Assembly: GCA_022340545.1 (NCBI GenBank)
Contig: JAJDNV010000167.1
Span: 1 to 38,158, forward strand
Reading direction: 5' to 3'
Source: Acidobacteriota bacterium
GTDB taxonomy: Bacteria > Acidobacteriota > Vicinamibacteria > Fen-336
Length of the DNA: 38,158 nucleotides
The stretch's first letter is position 1. Every line of letters begins with the position of its first letter. This document shows, in pieces, positions 1 to 8,426 of the stretch. Under the pieces are notes generated by a model that worked only from the letters and a program-made list of their open reading frames with translations, was not told the DNA's origin and ran no database searches. A program made the translations under genes and the position numbers.

Positions 1-2031
1 ATCCTCGCCCCGGCCCGGATGGACGACCCCAAGGATCTGGGCTCACGGAGTCGCCAGGCCAGGGCCTGCATCGACGAGACGCCGATTCCTCCTTCGGTCG
101 AGCGGGCGATCCGCGAGGCGGCCACGGGGCTGGCCGTCGGAGGAGACGGGTTGGCGGTGCGTAGCAGCGCGGTGGGCGAAGACAGCACGATGTCTTTCGC
201 CGGGCAGTTCGAGAGCGTCCTCAACGTCCCCCCGGACGAGGTCCCCGCGGCGTGGAAGCGCGTCGTGGGCAGCCGGTATCTGCCCCGGGCGATCTTCTAC
301 CGAAGGGCCGCCGGCATCGCGGAGGTGGACGTTCCCATGGCCGTCCTCGTCCAGAGCATGGTGAAGCCCCTCGCCTCCGGGGTGATGTACACCCGGCGGC
401 CCGATCGTCCACGGGAGTCGGTTCTCCTGCTCTCCTCCGCCTGGGGCATCGGACGAGACGTCTCCGGGGGGTCGGCCGACGCGGACCAGTGGACCGTGTC
501 ACGGCACCGGCCACACCACGTGCTGGAGCGGCGAGTCACGCCCAAGGCCACGCGGCTCGTCGCCGACTCTCGGGGCGGGATAGACGCCGTCCCCCTCCCC
601 GAGACGGAACGGTCGGTCCCCTCCCTGACTGATCCGCAGATCGTCGCCCTGACCGACGCGGCGCTCGAGGCCGACAGCTACTTCGGAAGCGCCCTGGACA
701 TCGAGTGGGCGCTCGACGCCAGCGGGAGCGTGCTGCTTCTCCAGGCCCGGCCCCTGCGCACCGAGACGACCCGGGCCTCGGCCGACCCGGCCCCCGGCGA
801 CGCCGTCGTCCTTCTCGAAGGCGGGCAGCCGGTGTCGGTCGGACGGGCCGTGGGAGCCGCATGGAGGGTCCGGTCTCCCGACGAGCTCGACGAGACTCCC
901 CAGGGGTCTCTGCTCGTGCTCCCTCAGCCCATGTCGGACGCCGTTCGCGTCCTGCCCCGGGTCTGCGGGGTGATCGTCGAGCGTGGGAGCGTGACGAGCC
1001 ACATGGCCTCGGTCCTGCGCGAGTTTCGCGTCCCCAGCCTCTTTGGCCTCGCGGGAGCCCTCGAGCGGCTCGAGCCCGGCCAGCTCGTCAGCCTCGACGT
1101 CGCCGACCGCAAGGTCTTCGACGGGGTGATCTGGCCCAGGCTCCGCGGGCAGACCGTCTCCCTGCGCGCCGGAGACCGGGCCGGAGGGCTGCCCGAGGGG
1201 CTGGCCGAGCGACTGACCACCCTCTCCGGCGGCGTTCTCATGGCGACCTGGACCTGCCGATCGCTTCACGACGTCGTTCGCTTCTCACACGAGATGGCGA
1301 TCCAGTCGATGTTCGACATTGGAGACGACCTCGCTCGCGCGAAGCGCGGTGGGGTGAAGGTCCTCGAGCCCGCGCTGCGCTTCCCGATCAGCCTGATTGA
1401 TCTCGGGGGCGGGCTCGCCCCCGGGTTGGAGGATGCCCGGAAGGTGACGGTGGACCAGGTCGTCTCGATCCCCTTCGCTGCGGTCTGGAAGGGGCTGTCC
1501 GACGACCGCTTCGACGTGGAACGGCACGGGGGCGAGGCCGGAGGGTCGTTCGGGGCGGTCTTCCGTACCACGGCCTTCGAAGGCGTCGGCGCGCGCGAAC
1601 TCGGCGCTCCGAGCTACGTGTGCGTGACCTCGTCGTACATGAACTTGAACTCCCGACAGGCGTACCACTTCGCCATCGTCGACGCCCACGTCGGCCCCGA
1701 CCCCAACTCGAACCACATCAGCTTCCGCCTCAAGGGAGGCGGCGCTCCCGAGCCGCAGCGCATCCTCCGGGTTCGCTTCATGGCGGACGTCCTCAGGGTG
1801 CACCACTTTGCCGTGTCCGAGCGCGGCGATTTGCTGAACGCCTGGCAGCACGGCCTGGATGTCCCGGCGAGCCAGGCCACCCTGGCCGCGGTCGGCCGCC
1901 TGCTGCGCTTCTGCGCCCGACTCGACATGCGCATGGCGCATGCCGACAGCGTGTCGCGCTGGGTGGCAGCGTTCGCCGAGGCCGAAGAGTCTGTCGAACG
2001 GCAGCCATCGGGTCCCGTCGCGGACCCATAG
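1..2031 (+). CDS. PEP/pyruvate-binding (PPDK/PEP synthase-like) protein, 5' truncated by window edge
   Basis: Phosphohistidine-swivelling phosphotransferase of the PEP synthase/PPDK superfamily. The frame is open to base 1 with no stop, so the ATG at 19 is probably internal and the true start lies upstream. Numbering from that ATG, residues about 40-245 match the ATP-grasp PPDK N-domain (LAVRSSAVGEDS near 45-56, QARP at 242-245). Residues about 295-372 are the swivelling domain, with the phosphate-accepting His inside SVTSHMAS (H328). The last 270 residues do not look like the PEP-binding TIM barrel of PEP synthase. They carry a striking YHFAIVDAH...FRLKGGG segment around 549-575. The reaction is therefore uncertain; an ATP-driven phosphoryl transfer to an unknown acceptor is the best inference. 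It converges on a TIGR02186/TauE pair, with only 21 bases between the two stop codons. Confidence 0.8.
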   Translation: MLAPARMDDPKDLGSRSRQARACIDETPIPPSVERAIREAATGLAVGGDGLAVRSSAVGEDSTMSFAGQFESVLNVPPDEVPAAWKRVVGSRYLPRAIFYRRAAGIAEVDVPMAVLVQSMVKPLASGVMYTRRPDRPRESVLLLSSAWGIGRDVSGGSADADQWTVSRHRPHHVLERRVTPKATRLVADSRGGIDAVPLPETERSVPSLTDPQIVALTDAALEADSYFGSALDIEWALDASGSVLLLQARPLRTETTRASADPAPGDAVVLLEGGQPVSVGRAVGAAWRVRSPDELDETPQGSLLVLPQPMSDAVRVLPRVCGVIVERGSVTSHMASVLREFRVPSLFGLAGALERLEPGQLVSLDVADRKVFDGVIWPRLRGQTVSLRAGDRAGGLPEGLAERLTTLSGGVLMATWTCRSLHDVVRFSHEMAIQSMFDIGDDLARAKRGGVKVLEPALRFPISLIDLGGGLAPGLEDARKVTVDQVVSIPFAAVWKGLSDDRFDVERHGGEAGGSFGAVFRTTAFEGVGARELGAPSYVCVTSSYMNLNSRQAYHFAIVDAHVGPDPNSNHISFRLKGGGAPEPQRILRVRFMADVLRVHHFAVSERGDLLNAWQHGLDVPASQATLAAVGRLLRFCARLDMRMAHADSVSRWVAAFAEAEESVERQPSGPVADP

Positions 2032-2052
2032 GCCGGGTCTCTCCTCGAGCGG

Positions 2053-2856
2053 CTACCTCGGCCGCCTCCTGCCCACGCGGCTGAAGACGAGCCCGATGAA
2101 GAAGCCGGCCATCACGGCGACGACGATGGCCAGCAACCCGTATTCTGCTTCGTGCTCCCGAGCCAGCCGGGACACGAACAGCGGGAACCCGGTCTTCTCG
2201 ATCGTCACGGCCTCGCTCGCCCTCTGGACAATCCGTCCGTCACGGAACACGTACAGACCCACCAGGTATCTCCCGACCGGGATCGTCGAAGGAAGGGGGA
2301 TGCTGACCGAGTACTGGTCGTGCCCGTCGTCGCGGAGGTCCGGCCGCAGAGAGCCGTACGACAGGCGGTAGAGTCCGCTCTTTTCCTTGTAGTTGAAGAA
2401 CTCGAGCAGCATTGTCTCGCGATCGATGCCCTCTCCCCGGGTCTCGATCTGTGGCGCGACAGCATCCAGTCCGAGTCCCCACCGTTGAAGCGTCTCGCCA
2501 GACGCGAGCTCCGAAAGCTCCGTGGACGTGTAGAGGATGTAGGCGTGGGGAGCGTTGTCTATGGTCACGTCTCCGACATTCATCCACAAGAGGAAGACAC
2601 GTCCCTTTCTGTTGAAGGTGACCCTGCTCCTTCCCCCTTCGAGCTTGAGGGCGATTTCGCTCCCGGAGGGCACGACGACGTCGGCGGTCAGAGTCGAGCC
2701 GTGGTAGAAGGATGTCACCGGGATACGCTCCGGGGAGATCGTGAGCTGCGCCCGGGGCGCCCCCGCCACCGGTCCACCAGTCGCGGCGGCGGCACACAGA
2801 ACAAGCGCCACTGCCAACACGCGCGCTGTCGGTCGGCGCGGGCCCGGCCCTCTCAT
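2053..2856 (-). CDS. TIGR02186-like (Alph_Pro_TM) transmembrane protein
   Basis: A 267-residue exported protein with a long N-terminal signal segment (hydrophobic core about residues 12-26), a beta-rich extracytoplasmic region, and one C-terminal membrane helix at about 237-260 followed by an Arg-rich cytoplasmic tail (VGRRRPR). This layout, the LTISPERIPVTSFYHG opening of the mature domain and the gene's position match the Alph_Pro_TM/TIGR02186 family. That family is typically encoded beside TauE/SafE permeases and has no firmly assigned biochemical role. Its ATG overlaps the stop of the upstream tauE-like gene by 4 bases, so the two are almost certainly translationally coupled. I infer an accessory subunit or sensor for the permease. 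Confidence 0.75.
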   Translation of the reverse strand: MRGPGPRRPTARVLAVALVLCAAAATGGPVAGAPRAQLTISPERIPVTSFYHGSTLTADVVVPSGSEIALKLEGGRSRVTFNRKGRVFLLWMNVGDVTIDNAPHAYILYTSTELSELASGETLQRWGLGLDAVAPQIETRGEGIDRETMLLEFFNYKEKSGLYRLSYGSLRPDLRDDGHDQYSVSIPLPSTIPVGRYLVGLYVFRDGRIVQRASEAVTIEKTGFPLFVSRLAREHEAEYGLLAIVVAVMAGFFIGLVFSRVGRRRPR

Positions 2857-3782
2857 ACGGCTGCCTTGAGAGAGAGAAGAACACTCGGGCTCCTCAGCAG
2901 GTCGACCGCGATGTCCAGCATCGTCAGGAGGATGATGCAGGCCAGGAGGATCTTCAGCTGATCGGCCCTCAAACGTCCGCTCACCCTCGCGCCCAACTGC
3001 GCGCCGAGGGTCGAGCCGAACAAGAGGACCAGGGCGAGGACGAAGTCGACGGTGTGATTGAGCTCCGCCTGCATGAATGTGATGCTCATGCAGAGAAAGA
3101 TCTCCTGGAACAGGTTCGTGCCGATGACCACGTGCACCGGCATGCGAAGGATGTAGACCAGGGCTGGAACCATGATGAATCCGCCGCCCACTCCCATGAC
3201 GGCGGCAAGCATGCCAACCAGGAACCCGATCATGATTGGCACCAATACGGAGATGGTCACGCCCGACATCGCGAAGTGGGTCTTCCAGGGGAGGGCCAGC
3301 AGGACTCCAGGAGCCGATTCGGGTTGCTCAGCTCCGAGATCCGAGGGTCCGATCGCTGGCCGGCGGAGGCTTCGCAGGCTTTCCTGGAACATGTAGAAGC
3401 CGACGATACCCAGCATCACCACATAGCAGATCTTGATGAGGAAGTCGGCGTTGCCGATCTGCCGCAGGAGCTTGATGATCTCCACGCCGAGCGACCCTCC
3501 GCACAGGCCTCCGGAGAGCAGCAGGAATCCCATCTTGACGTCGACGTTTCCGAGCCGCCAGTGGGCATACGTGGCGGAGGTCGTCGCCGCCACGATCTGG
3601 TTGGAGTCCGAGGCCGCGGCAATGGTCGGGGGAATCCCCAGCATCATCAGGGCGGGCGTGAGGAGGAAGCCGCCACCGACGCCGAACAGCCCGGAGAGAA
3701 ACCCGATGGTGAGCCCCATGCCGAGCAGCGCGAAGATGTTGACGCTGACCTCGGCGATGGGGAGATAGAGAAAGATGTTCAT
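2853..3782 (-). CDS. Sulfite exporter TauE/SafE family permease
   Basis: A 309-residue polytopic membrane protein. Two internally repeated halves each carry the family hallmark GVGGGF (residues 34-39 and 197-202), each followed by a PAL segment, which is diagnostic of the TauE/SafE fold. A hydrophilic linker (about 140-165) joins the halves. The family moves sulfur-containing organic or inorganic anions such as sulfite or sulfoacetate; the substrate here cannot be read from sequence. A GAGGCGAG purine stretch precedes the ATG at 3782. It is the first gene of a two-gene operon with the TIGR02186-like gene and is divergent from the exported DsrE gene, with 172 bases between them. Confidence 0.9.
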   Translation of the reverse strand: MNIFLYLPIAEVSVNIFALLGMGLTIGFLSGLFGVGGGFLLTPALMMLGIPPTIAAASDSNQIVAATTSATYAHWRLGNVDVKMGFLLLSGGLCGGSLGVEIIKLLRQIGNADFLIKICYVVMLGIVGFYMFQESLRSLRRPAIGPSDLGAEQPESAPGVLLALPWKTHFAMSGVTISVLVPIMIGFLVGMLAAVMGVGGGFIMVPALVYILRMPVHVVIGTNLFQEIFLCMSITFMQAELNHTVDFVLALVLLFGSTLGAQLGARVSGRLRADQLKILLACIILLTMLDIAVDLLRSPSVLLSLKAAV

Positions 3783-3954
3783 CAGGGCTCGCCTCGAGGC
3801 ACAAGCGTCAAGGATACTACCGCGGGCCGACGTTCGGAGAACAGGTCCACTTCGAAGACCCGCGCGATCCGATGCGCTCGCCCGCGCCTCTCACTGGAGG
3901 GGTGGCCCCCCAGCCGCCCCTGCTGGAGTATAAGAGAGGGCTCGAGGAGGAATC

Positions 3955-4389
3955 ATGAAGCCAAGACTCGCACTGGCCCTGGCCGGCGTCCTGGCCCTGG
4001 CGGTGAGCGCGCCGTCCTTCGGCGCCGAGGAGCACGCCGACGGGGTCTTCATCCACATCAGCCACGGGAAGGACGATCCCCATCGACTGCTCATGGCCCT
4101 GAGCATGGCGGTGATGATGTCAGAGGACCACGACGTGCTCGTCTACTTCGACATCACGGGGATCGACGCGGTCCTGAAGGACTCCGTGGACGTCTCCTAC
4201 TCCCACTTCCCGACGTCGAAGACCCAGCTTGCAGAGATCCAGAGGCGGGGGGTGACGGTGATGGCCTGCCCCGGCTGCCTCAAGGCCGCCGGAAGGACGA
4301 AGGACGACCTCGCCGACGGGGTGCAGATCGCCAACAAGGCTGCCTTCTTCTCCTTCACGAAGGGTCGGATCCTGACCCTGGACTACTGA
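3955..4389 (+). CDS. Exported DsrE-family protein with CPGC motif
   Basis: A 144-residue protein with an N-terminal signal peptide (hydrophobic core about residues 5-20, likely cleavage after SFGA at 24) followed by a DsrE/DsrF-like alpha/beta domain. The domain has VFIHISHG, an MALSMAVMM helix and VLVYFDITG, then a C-P-G-C pair at residues 105-108 in a VMACPGCLKAAG segment. DsrE-type proteins carry persulfide on cysteine in sulfur relay. Most are cytoplasmic, so a signal peptide suggests periplasmic sulfur handling. The start is supported by a strong AGGAGG Shine-Dalgarno ending 5 bases before the ATG at 3955. It is divergent from the TauE operon, which strengthens a sulfur role. Which acceptor it serves is unknown. 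Confidence 0.8.
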   Translation: MKPRLALALAGVLALAVSAPSFGAEEHADGVFIHISHGKDDPHRLLMALSMAVMMSEDHDVLVYFDITGIDAVLKDSVDVSYSHFPTSKTQLAEIQRRGVTVMACPGCLKAAGRTKDDLADGVQIANKAAFFSFTKGRILTLDY

Positions 4390-4421
4390 GCGCGTCAACG
4401 GTGCCCGTGCGTTGGTGCAGC

Positions 4422-4436
4422 GCGGCGGATCGCCGC
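4422..4436 (+). terminator. Short GC hairpin downstream of the DsrE gene
   Basis: Perfect inverted repeat GCGGCG-GAT-CGCCGC, 33 bases after the DsrE stop codon. There is no U-tract, so it is only a candidate terminator or RNA 3'-end stabiliser. The rest of the 207-base convergent gap (4390-4596) shows no gene I can support. Confidence 0.3.
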
Positions 4437-4596
4437 TAGTCCAGCACCGAGTCCATCAGGCGGACCACGGGCTCGCCCGCGAGGCACGGCAGCCGCGGTC
4501 CTCAACCTCTCCGCCTGGACTCGCGCGATCTCGCCTCAGACGGCCGTCCTCGCCGCGTCAGAAGAACCCGTCCGGGGTGTGACCACCGTGCCCTGC

Positions 4597-7098
4597 TCAG
4601 GAAGACGGGGGCCCGGCCTGCCGCTTGCAGACAACGATCGTCATGTCGTCCAGCTGCTTGTGCCCGTGCACGAAGCCTCGCACCGCGCGGCAGACCCGCT
4701 CGACGATCTCTCGAGCGGGGTCCCGGTGGTGCTCTCTGAGGACCTGGAGCAATCCCTCGGAGCCGAACTCGGCCCCCCCAGGTGACCGGCTCTCGAGGAC
4801 GCCGTCCGTCACCAGCACCAGCATCTCGCCTTCACCCAGGACGAACTCGTGCTCGGTGCACTGCCAGCGTTCGGGAAAGAGCCCGAGAGGCAAGCCGCCC
4901 GACTTCAGCTCCGCGGCACCCTCACCGGACCGATTGATGACGTGACCGCTCGGATGTCCGCAGTTGACATAGCTGCACCGCCCGCTCGCCGGCTCGAGCT
5001 TGGCGAGCAGCATGGTCACGAACATGTGGTCTTCCAGATCGGCGGCGAGGAAGCCGCTGATGGCGTCCGCGATCGACCTCAGGTCCTCGGTCGTTCGCGC
5101 CAAAGGCTGCAGATAGGCCCGAGTTTCGGCCATCACCAGGGCAGGCCCCAGGCCGTGCCCCGACACGTCCGCCACGACGAGCGCCAGGGCGTCGTTCGGC
5201 ATGGGAACGAAGTCGAAGTAGTCGCCGCAGGTGGACTCGGCCGGAAACACGCCGCCGGCGATGTCGTACCCGGGAAGCTCCAAAGGTCTCGCCGGAAACA
5301 GTCGTCGCTGCACCATCGACGCCAGCGCGAGCTCCATTTCCTGGGCATGCAGCTTCTGCCGCTCCGTCATGTCCCTGAGCACCGACACGAAGTGGGTGAT
5401 GTGCCCCGCTCGATCCTTTATGGCTGTGATCGTCTGGTCGGCATGATAGAGCTCGCCGTCCTTCTTGCGATTGACCGTCGTCCCCCGGAACGGTTCGCCT
5501 CGAAGAATCGTCGCCCACAGCTCGCGGTAGTACTCGGGGTCCTGCGCCCCCGACTTGAGAATGTTCGGCCTCCGTCCGACGGCTTCGGCTCTCGAATAGC
5601 CGGTCGTCGCCTCGAAGGCCGGGTTGACATAACCGATGGTCCCGTGGCGGTCGGTGATGAGCACCGAGTCCGCGGTCTGCTCGATCGCGCTCGAGAGCCG
5701 CTGGAGTTGCTCTTCCGCCCTCTTCCGTGCGCTGACGTCACGGAATACAACCACCCCTCCGCGAACGGCCCCGTCTCCGCTCAGGAGGGGCGCACCGCGG
5801 ACGTCTACCCAGGTCCCGCCAGGCACTCGAGGATTCCGGAGGAACGCCTCGACTCCGTCGCTTGCCTCACCGCGGATGGCGCGCGCGAGCGGCAGCTGCT
5901 CGGGAGGAAAGTGCGTCTCCGTGCCCGGCACGAACAGACCGTACGTCTCCGACCATGCCTCCGGGGGAACGTCCTCGGGGCTCTTTCCGGAGATCGCGGT
6001 GGCCGCGCTGTTCGCGGCAAGGATCTTGCCGCCGGTGTCTGCGACGATGACGCCGTCGGTGAGGCTTTCGAGGATGCTCCGCATCATGCGGGCGTGCCGC
6101 CGCTCGAGTCGATCGTGCGAGCGCCTCCCGAGAAGAAGAACGAGGCCGACCGTGAGCTCCCACGCGACGGCCGCGGTCACGCCGAGCAGTAGCGGCTCCC
6201 TGGTCCGGAGCGAGTTCAGGTGCTCCGCTGTCGGAAGGACTACGACATTCCAGCGCTGACCACCAAACTCGATCGTGCCGAGAGACAGATCCTGGGCCAC
6301 CAACGACTCGCGGTCGACTTCGTCATCGACGAGCTTCAACTGGATTCCAGTGAGAGCCGCGCTGTCAGGCCCGAGCCGGGCCTGCTGAATCAGCTCCTCG
6401 AGGCGGAAGACGGCAAGCACGAAGCCCCTGAGGTGCTCCTCGCGAGGCCCGGTGATCTCGGACGCACCGTCGAACACCGCGAGGAACGCGACGACACCAT
6501 GGGCAGCGGCGGTGCCTCGAACGAGGGTGACCCGGTCGGTCAGCGAGATCTCACCGGTCGCGACGGCCCGGTCCATGGCTTCCCGGAGATGCCTGTCGGA
6601 GCCGAGATCGAAGCCGACAGCACTCTCGTTGCCCTCGACGGGCACGACGAAGGTCACCGGGTAGTACCACTCGCGCTCCCCCGCCGCCATCAACCCACCG
6701 GACGCTGCCCGCTCGGTGATCGAGTCGTTGCCGAGACCGCTGTCGCTCTGCTCGTAGGCCGCTCGGGACGAGTGGCCGACCCGAGGGATCCACTCGAGCG
6801 CCTGGAGACACCGACGGCGGGCCAGTATGGGCATCGCCACCCTCGTGAACCGCTCCTGTGGTACTGGCACGCCGGATTCGAAGAGCGACCTGAAGGCGTA
6901 CAGCACTTCGAGGTTGGCGGCGAACGCGTCTTCAACTGCGAAGGCGGTGGCGGAGACCTGGCGCTCGAGGCCCGCCAGGGCCCGGTCGCTCTCGATCTCT
7001 CGCGCCTGCCGATGGGCCACCACACCGAGGATGGGCCCGGCGAGGACCGCGAGGACGAGCAGTCCCCGGTGAATGCGGGCTGTCGGATGAGGCGTCAC
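4597..7098 (-). CDS. CHASE-PAS-PAS-SpoIIE (PP2C-type) phosphatase
   Basis: An 833-residue membrane-bound signalling phosphatase. Order: membrane helix 1 (about 12-28), an extracytoplasmic CHASE-like sensor (about 45-290, with LEVLYAFRSLFES and LEWIPRV), membrane helix 2 (about 303-324), PAS 1 (about 338-455), PAS 2 with a PAC segment (about 465-585), then an RsbU/SpoIIE phosphatase domain (about 595-825) with GDYFDF, DVSGHGLGPAL and VTDGVLE metal-site motifs. RsbU-type enzymes dephosphorylate anti-anti-sigma (STAS) proteins, so this probably feeds a partner-switching stress pathway. No STAS or RsbW partner gene is in the window. The GTG at 7098 is the first possible start after an in-frame TAG at 7105-7107, and it is needed to include membrane helix 1. 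Confidence 0.9.
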   Translation of the reverse strand: MTPHPTARIHRGLLVLAVLAGPILGVVAHRQAREIESDRALAGLERQVSATAFAVEDAFAANLEVLYAFRSLFESGVPVPQERFTRVAMPILARRRCLQALEWIPRVGHSSRAAYEQSDSGLGNDSITERAASGGLMAAGEREWYYPVTFVVPVEGNESAVGFDLGSDRHLREAMDRAVATGEISLTDRVTLVRGTAAAHGVVAFLAVFDGASEITGPREEHLRGFVLAVFRLEELIQQARLGPDSAALTGIQLKLVDDEVDRESLVAQDLSLGTIEFGGQRWNVVVLPTAEHLNSLRTREPLLLGVTAAVAWELTVGLVLLLGRRSHDRLERRHARMMRSILESLTDGVIVADTGGKILAANSAATAISGKSPEDVPPEAWSETYGLFVPGTETHFPPEQLPLARAIRGEASDGVEAFLRNPRVPGGTWVDVRGAPLLSGDGAVRGGVVVFRDVSARKRAEEQLQRLSSAIEQTADSVLITDRHGTIGYVNPAFEATTGYSRAEAVGRRPNILKSGAQDPEYYRELWATILRGEPFRGTTVNRKKDGELYHADQTITAIKDRAGHITHFVSVLRDMTERQKLHAQEMELALASMVQRRLFPARPLELPGYDIAGGVFPAESTCGDYFDFVPMPNDALALVVADVSGHGLGPALVMAETRAYLQPLARTTEDLRSIADAISGFLAADLEDHMFVTMLLAKLEPASGRCSYVNCGHPSGHVINRSGEGAAELKSGGLPLGLFPERWQCTEHEFVLGEGEMLVLVTDGVLESRSPGGAEFGSEGLLQVLREHHRDPAREIVERVCRAVRGFVHGHKQLDDMTIVVCKRQAGPPSS

Positions 7099-7178
7099 AC
7101 CGTTCTATTCAATCTAGCAAACGCGACGGACCGACACCAAGCCGCTCCGGCGACCCGGCTGTCGGGGGCGCGCGAAAG

Positions 7179-7194
7179 GCCCGGTCGTCCGGGC
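7179..7194 (-). terminator. Candidate terminator hairpin after the antiporter gene
   Basis: GCCCGG-TCGT-CCGGGC stem-loop, flanked by further partly pairing GCGC segments, 20 bases downstream of the antiporter stop on the minus strand. It has no U-run, so confidence is limited. Confidence 0.35.
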
Positions 7195-7214
7195 GTGCGC
7201 CGGGACCCGGTCAC

Positions 7215-8279
7215 TCAGACGAAGTAGAACGCCACCGCAAGGATGGCGTACACGGCAAGGAGCTGCGCGCCCTCGAACCAGTTTGTGCGCCCATCCTGCA
7301 CGAGCTGTCCCACCGCGAGGACGGAGAGCATCACCGCTGCTACCTCGAGGATCGTGAACTCGAGCCCGAGCGGCCGGCCCGTGGCGTGGCCGGCGATGAC
7401 GAGGACCGGCGCCACGAAGAGGGCGATCTGCATCGACGAGCCCATGGCGATGCCCAGGGCGAGATCCATTCTGCCCTTCATCGCGGCGAGCACCGCGGTC
7501 GAGTGCTCGGCCGCGTTGCCGATCACCGCCACCACGACCACGCCCATGAAGACCTTGCCCAGCCCCAGCGCCGTCCCTGCGGCGTCCACCGCGTGAACAA
7601 GGAGCTCGCTGACGAACCCCGTCAGCACCGCGGCGGTGGCGAGCACCAGCGTGCTCCGGGCGATCGTCCACGGACGCGTCGCCCCCGCCCTTCCCCCTGC
7701 ATCCTCCTCCGGCAGGAAGAACCGCTGGTGGGTCTTGAACTGGAAGACGAGGCTCGCGACGTATGTCAGGATCAGGATGACGGAGATGTCGAGGCTGATC
7801 GACTCGATGTGCTCGGGCTCGCGATGATGGGTGACCGTTGCGTAGATCGCGGGGATGACGAAGGCGACCACCGCCAGGAGCATCATGCTGCTGCCCGTTT
7901 CCGCCGTCATCTGATTGAAGCGCAGCTCCTTGTGCTTCCACCCCCCGAGCAGCATGGCGAGACCGAGGACCATCAGCATGTTGCCAATGATCGACCCGGT
8001 GAGCGAGGCCTTCACGATCGTCGCTTCCCCCGCACGAAGGGCCATGAACCCGATGATGAGCTCGGCCGCGTTGCCGAACGTCGCGTTGAGGAGCCCGCCC
8101 ACTCCAGGCCCAGCGTGGTGCGCGAGGTGCTCGGTGGCCTCGCCCATGAGGCCAGCCAGCGGCAGGATCGCGAGACAGGAGACCACGAAGACGGCGGTCG
8201 GCGAGGCGTGGGCGAGCCCGAGCCAGAAGGTCACCGGTACGAAGACGAGGAGGGTGTAGAAGACCCTCTTGCCGTTCAT
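7215..8279 (-). CDS. cax: Ca2+/H+ antiporter (CaxA family)
   Basis: A 354-residue inner-membrane cation/proton exchanger of about 11 membrane segments. The two inverted-repeat signatures of the CaCA superfamily are present: GNAAEL (residues 69-74), followed by LTGSIIGN, and GNAAEH (254-259), followed by GIAMGSSMQIALF. Between the halves lies an acidic hydrophilic linker (PEEDAGG, about 190-196), as in CAX proteins. It exports Ca2+ against H+. The frame stays open far upstream, but an AGGAGG Shine-Dalgarno 6-7 bases before the ATG at 8279 fixes the start. Upstream residues lack membrane-protein composition and overlap the divergent treS gene, so they are excluded. It is divergent from the treS operon. 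Confidence 0.9.
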   Translation of the reverse strand: MNGKRVFYTLLVFVPVTFWLGLAHASPTAVFVVSCLAILPLAGLMGEATEHLAHHAGPGVGGLLNATFGNAAELIIGFMALRAGEATIVKASLTGSIIGNMLMVLGLAMLLGGWKHKELRFNQMTAETGSSMMLLAVVAFVIPAIYATVTHHREPEHIESISLDISVILILTYVASLVFQFKTHQRFFLPEEDAGGRAGATRPWTIARSTLVLATAAVLTGFVSELLVHAVDAAGTALGLGKVFMGVVVVAVIGNAAEHSTAVLAAMKGRMDLALGIAMGSSMQIALFVAPVLVIAGHATGRPLGLEFTILEVAAVMLSVLAVGQLVQDGRTNWFEGAQLLAVYAILAVAFYFV

Positions 8280-8368
8280 GGTGCTCCTCCTGCCCGAGGC
8301 TGAGGAGGAGAGTACCACTCTCGTCATTGGGCGAGCACGTGCGGCTCGGCGCTGCCGGCGCTGGAGAG

Positions 8369-8383
8369 ACCCGGAGCCCGGGT
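8369..8383. promoter_or_regulatory. Inverted repeat between cax and treS
   Basis: ACCCGG-AGC-CCGGGT, a perfect 6-base dyad with a 3-base centre, lies in the 147-base divergent gap, 44 bases before the treS ATG. It could be an operator serving both genes, but it is GC-rich and short enough to arise by chance. Confidence 0.2.
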
Positions 8384-8426
8384 TGCCCCCTGCCGGCCGT
8401 TTGCGGTCAGAATAGCGAGCCGACCA

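Noticed and set aside
4436..4500. Coding-looking minus-strand tail (LPCLAGEPVVRLMDSVLD) in the gap after the DsrE gene
   Set aside because: Only about 20 codons lie between stops, with no start codon; such runs arise by chance in GC-rich DNA and I recognise no family.
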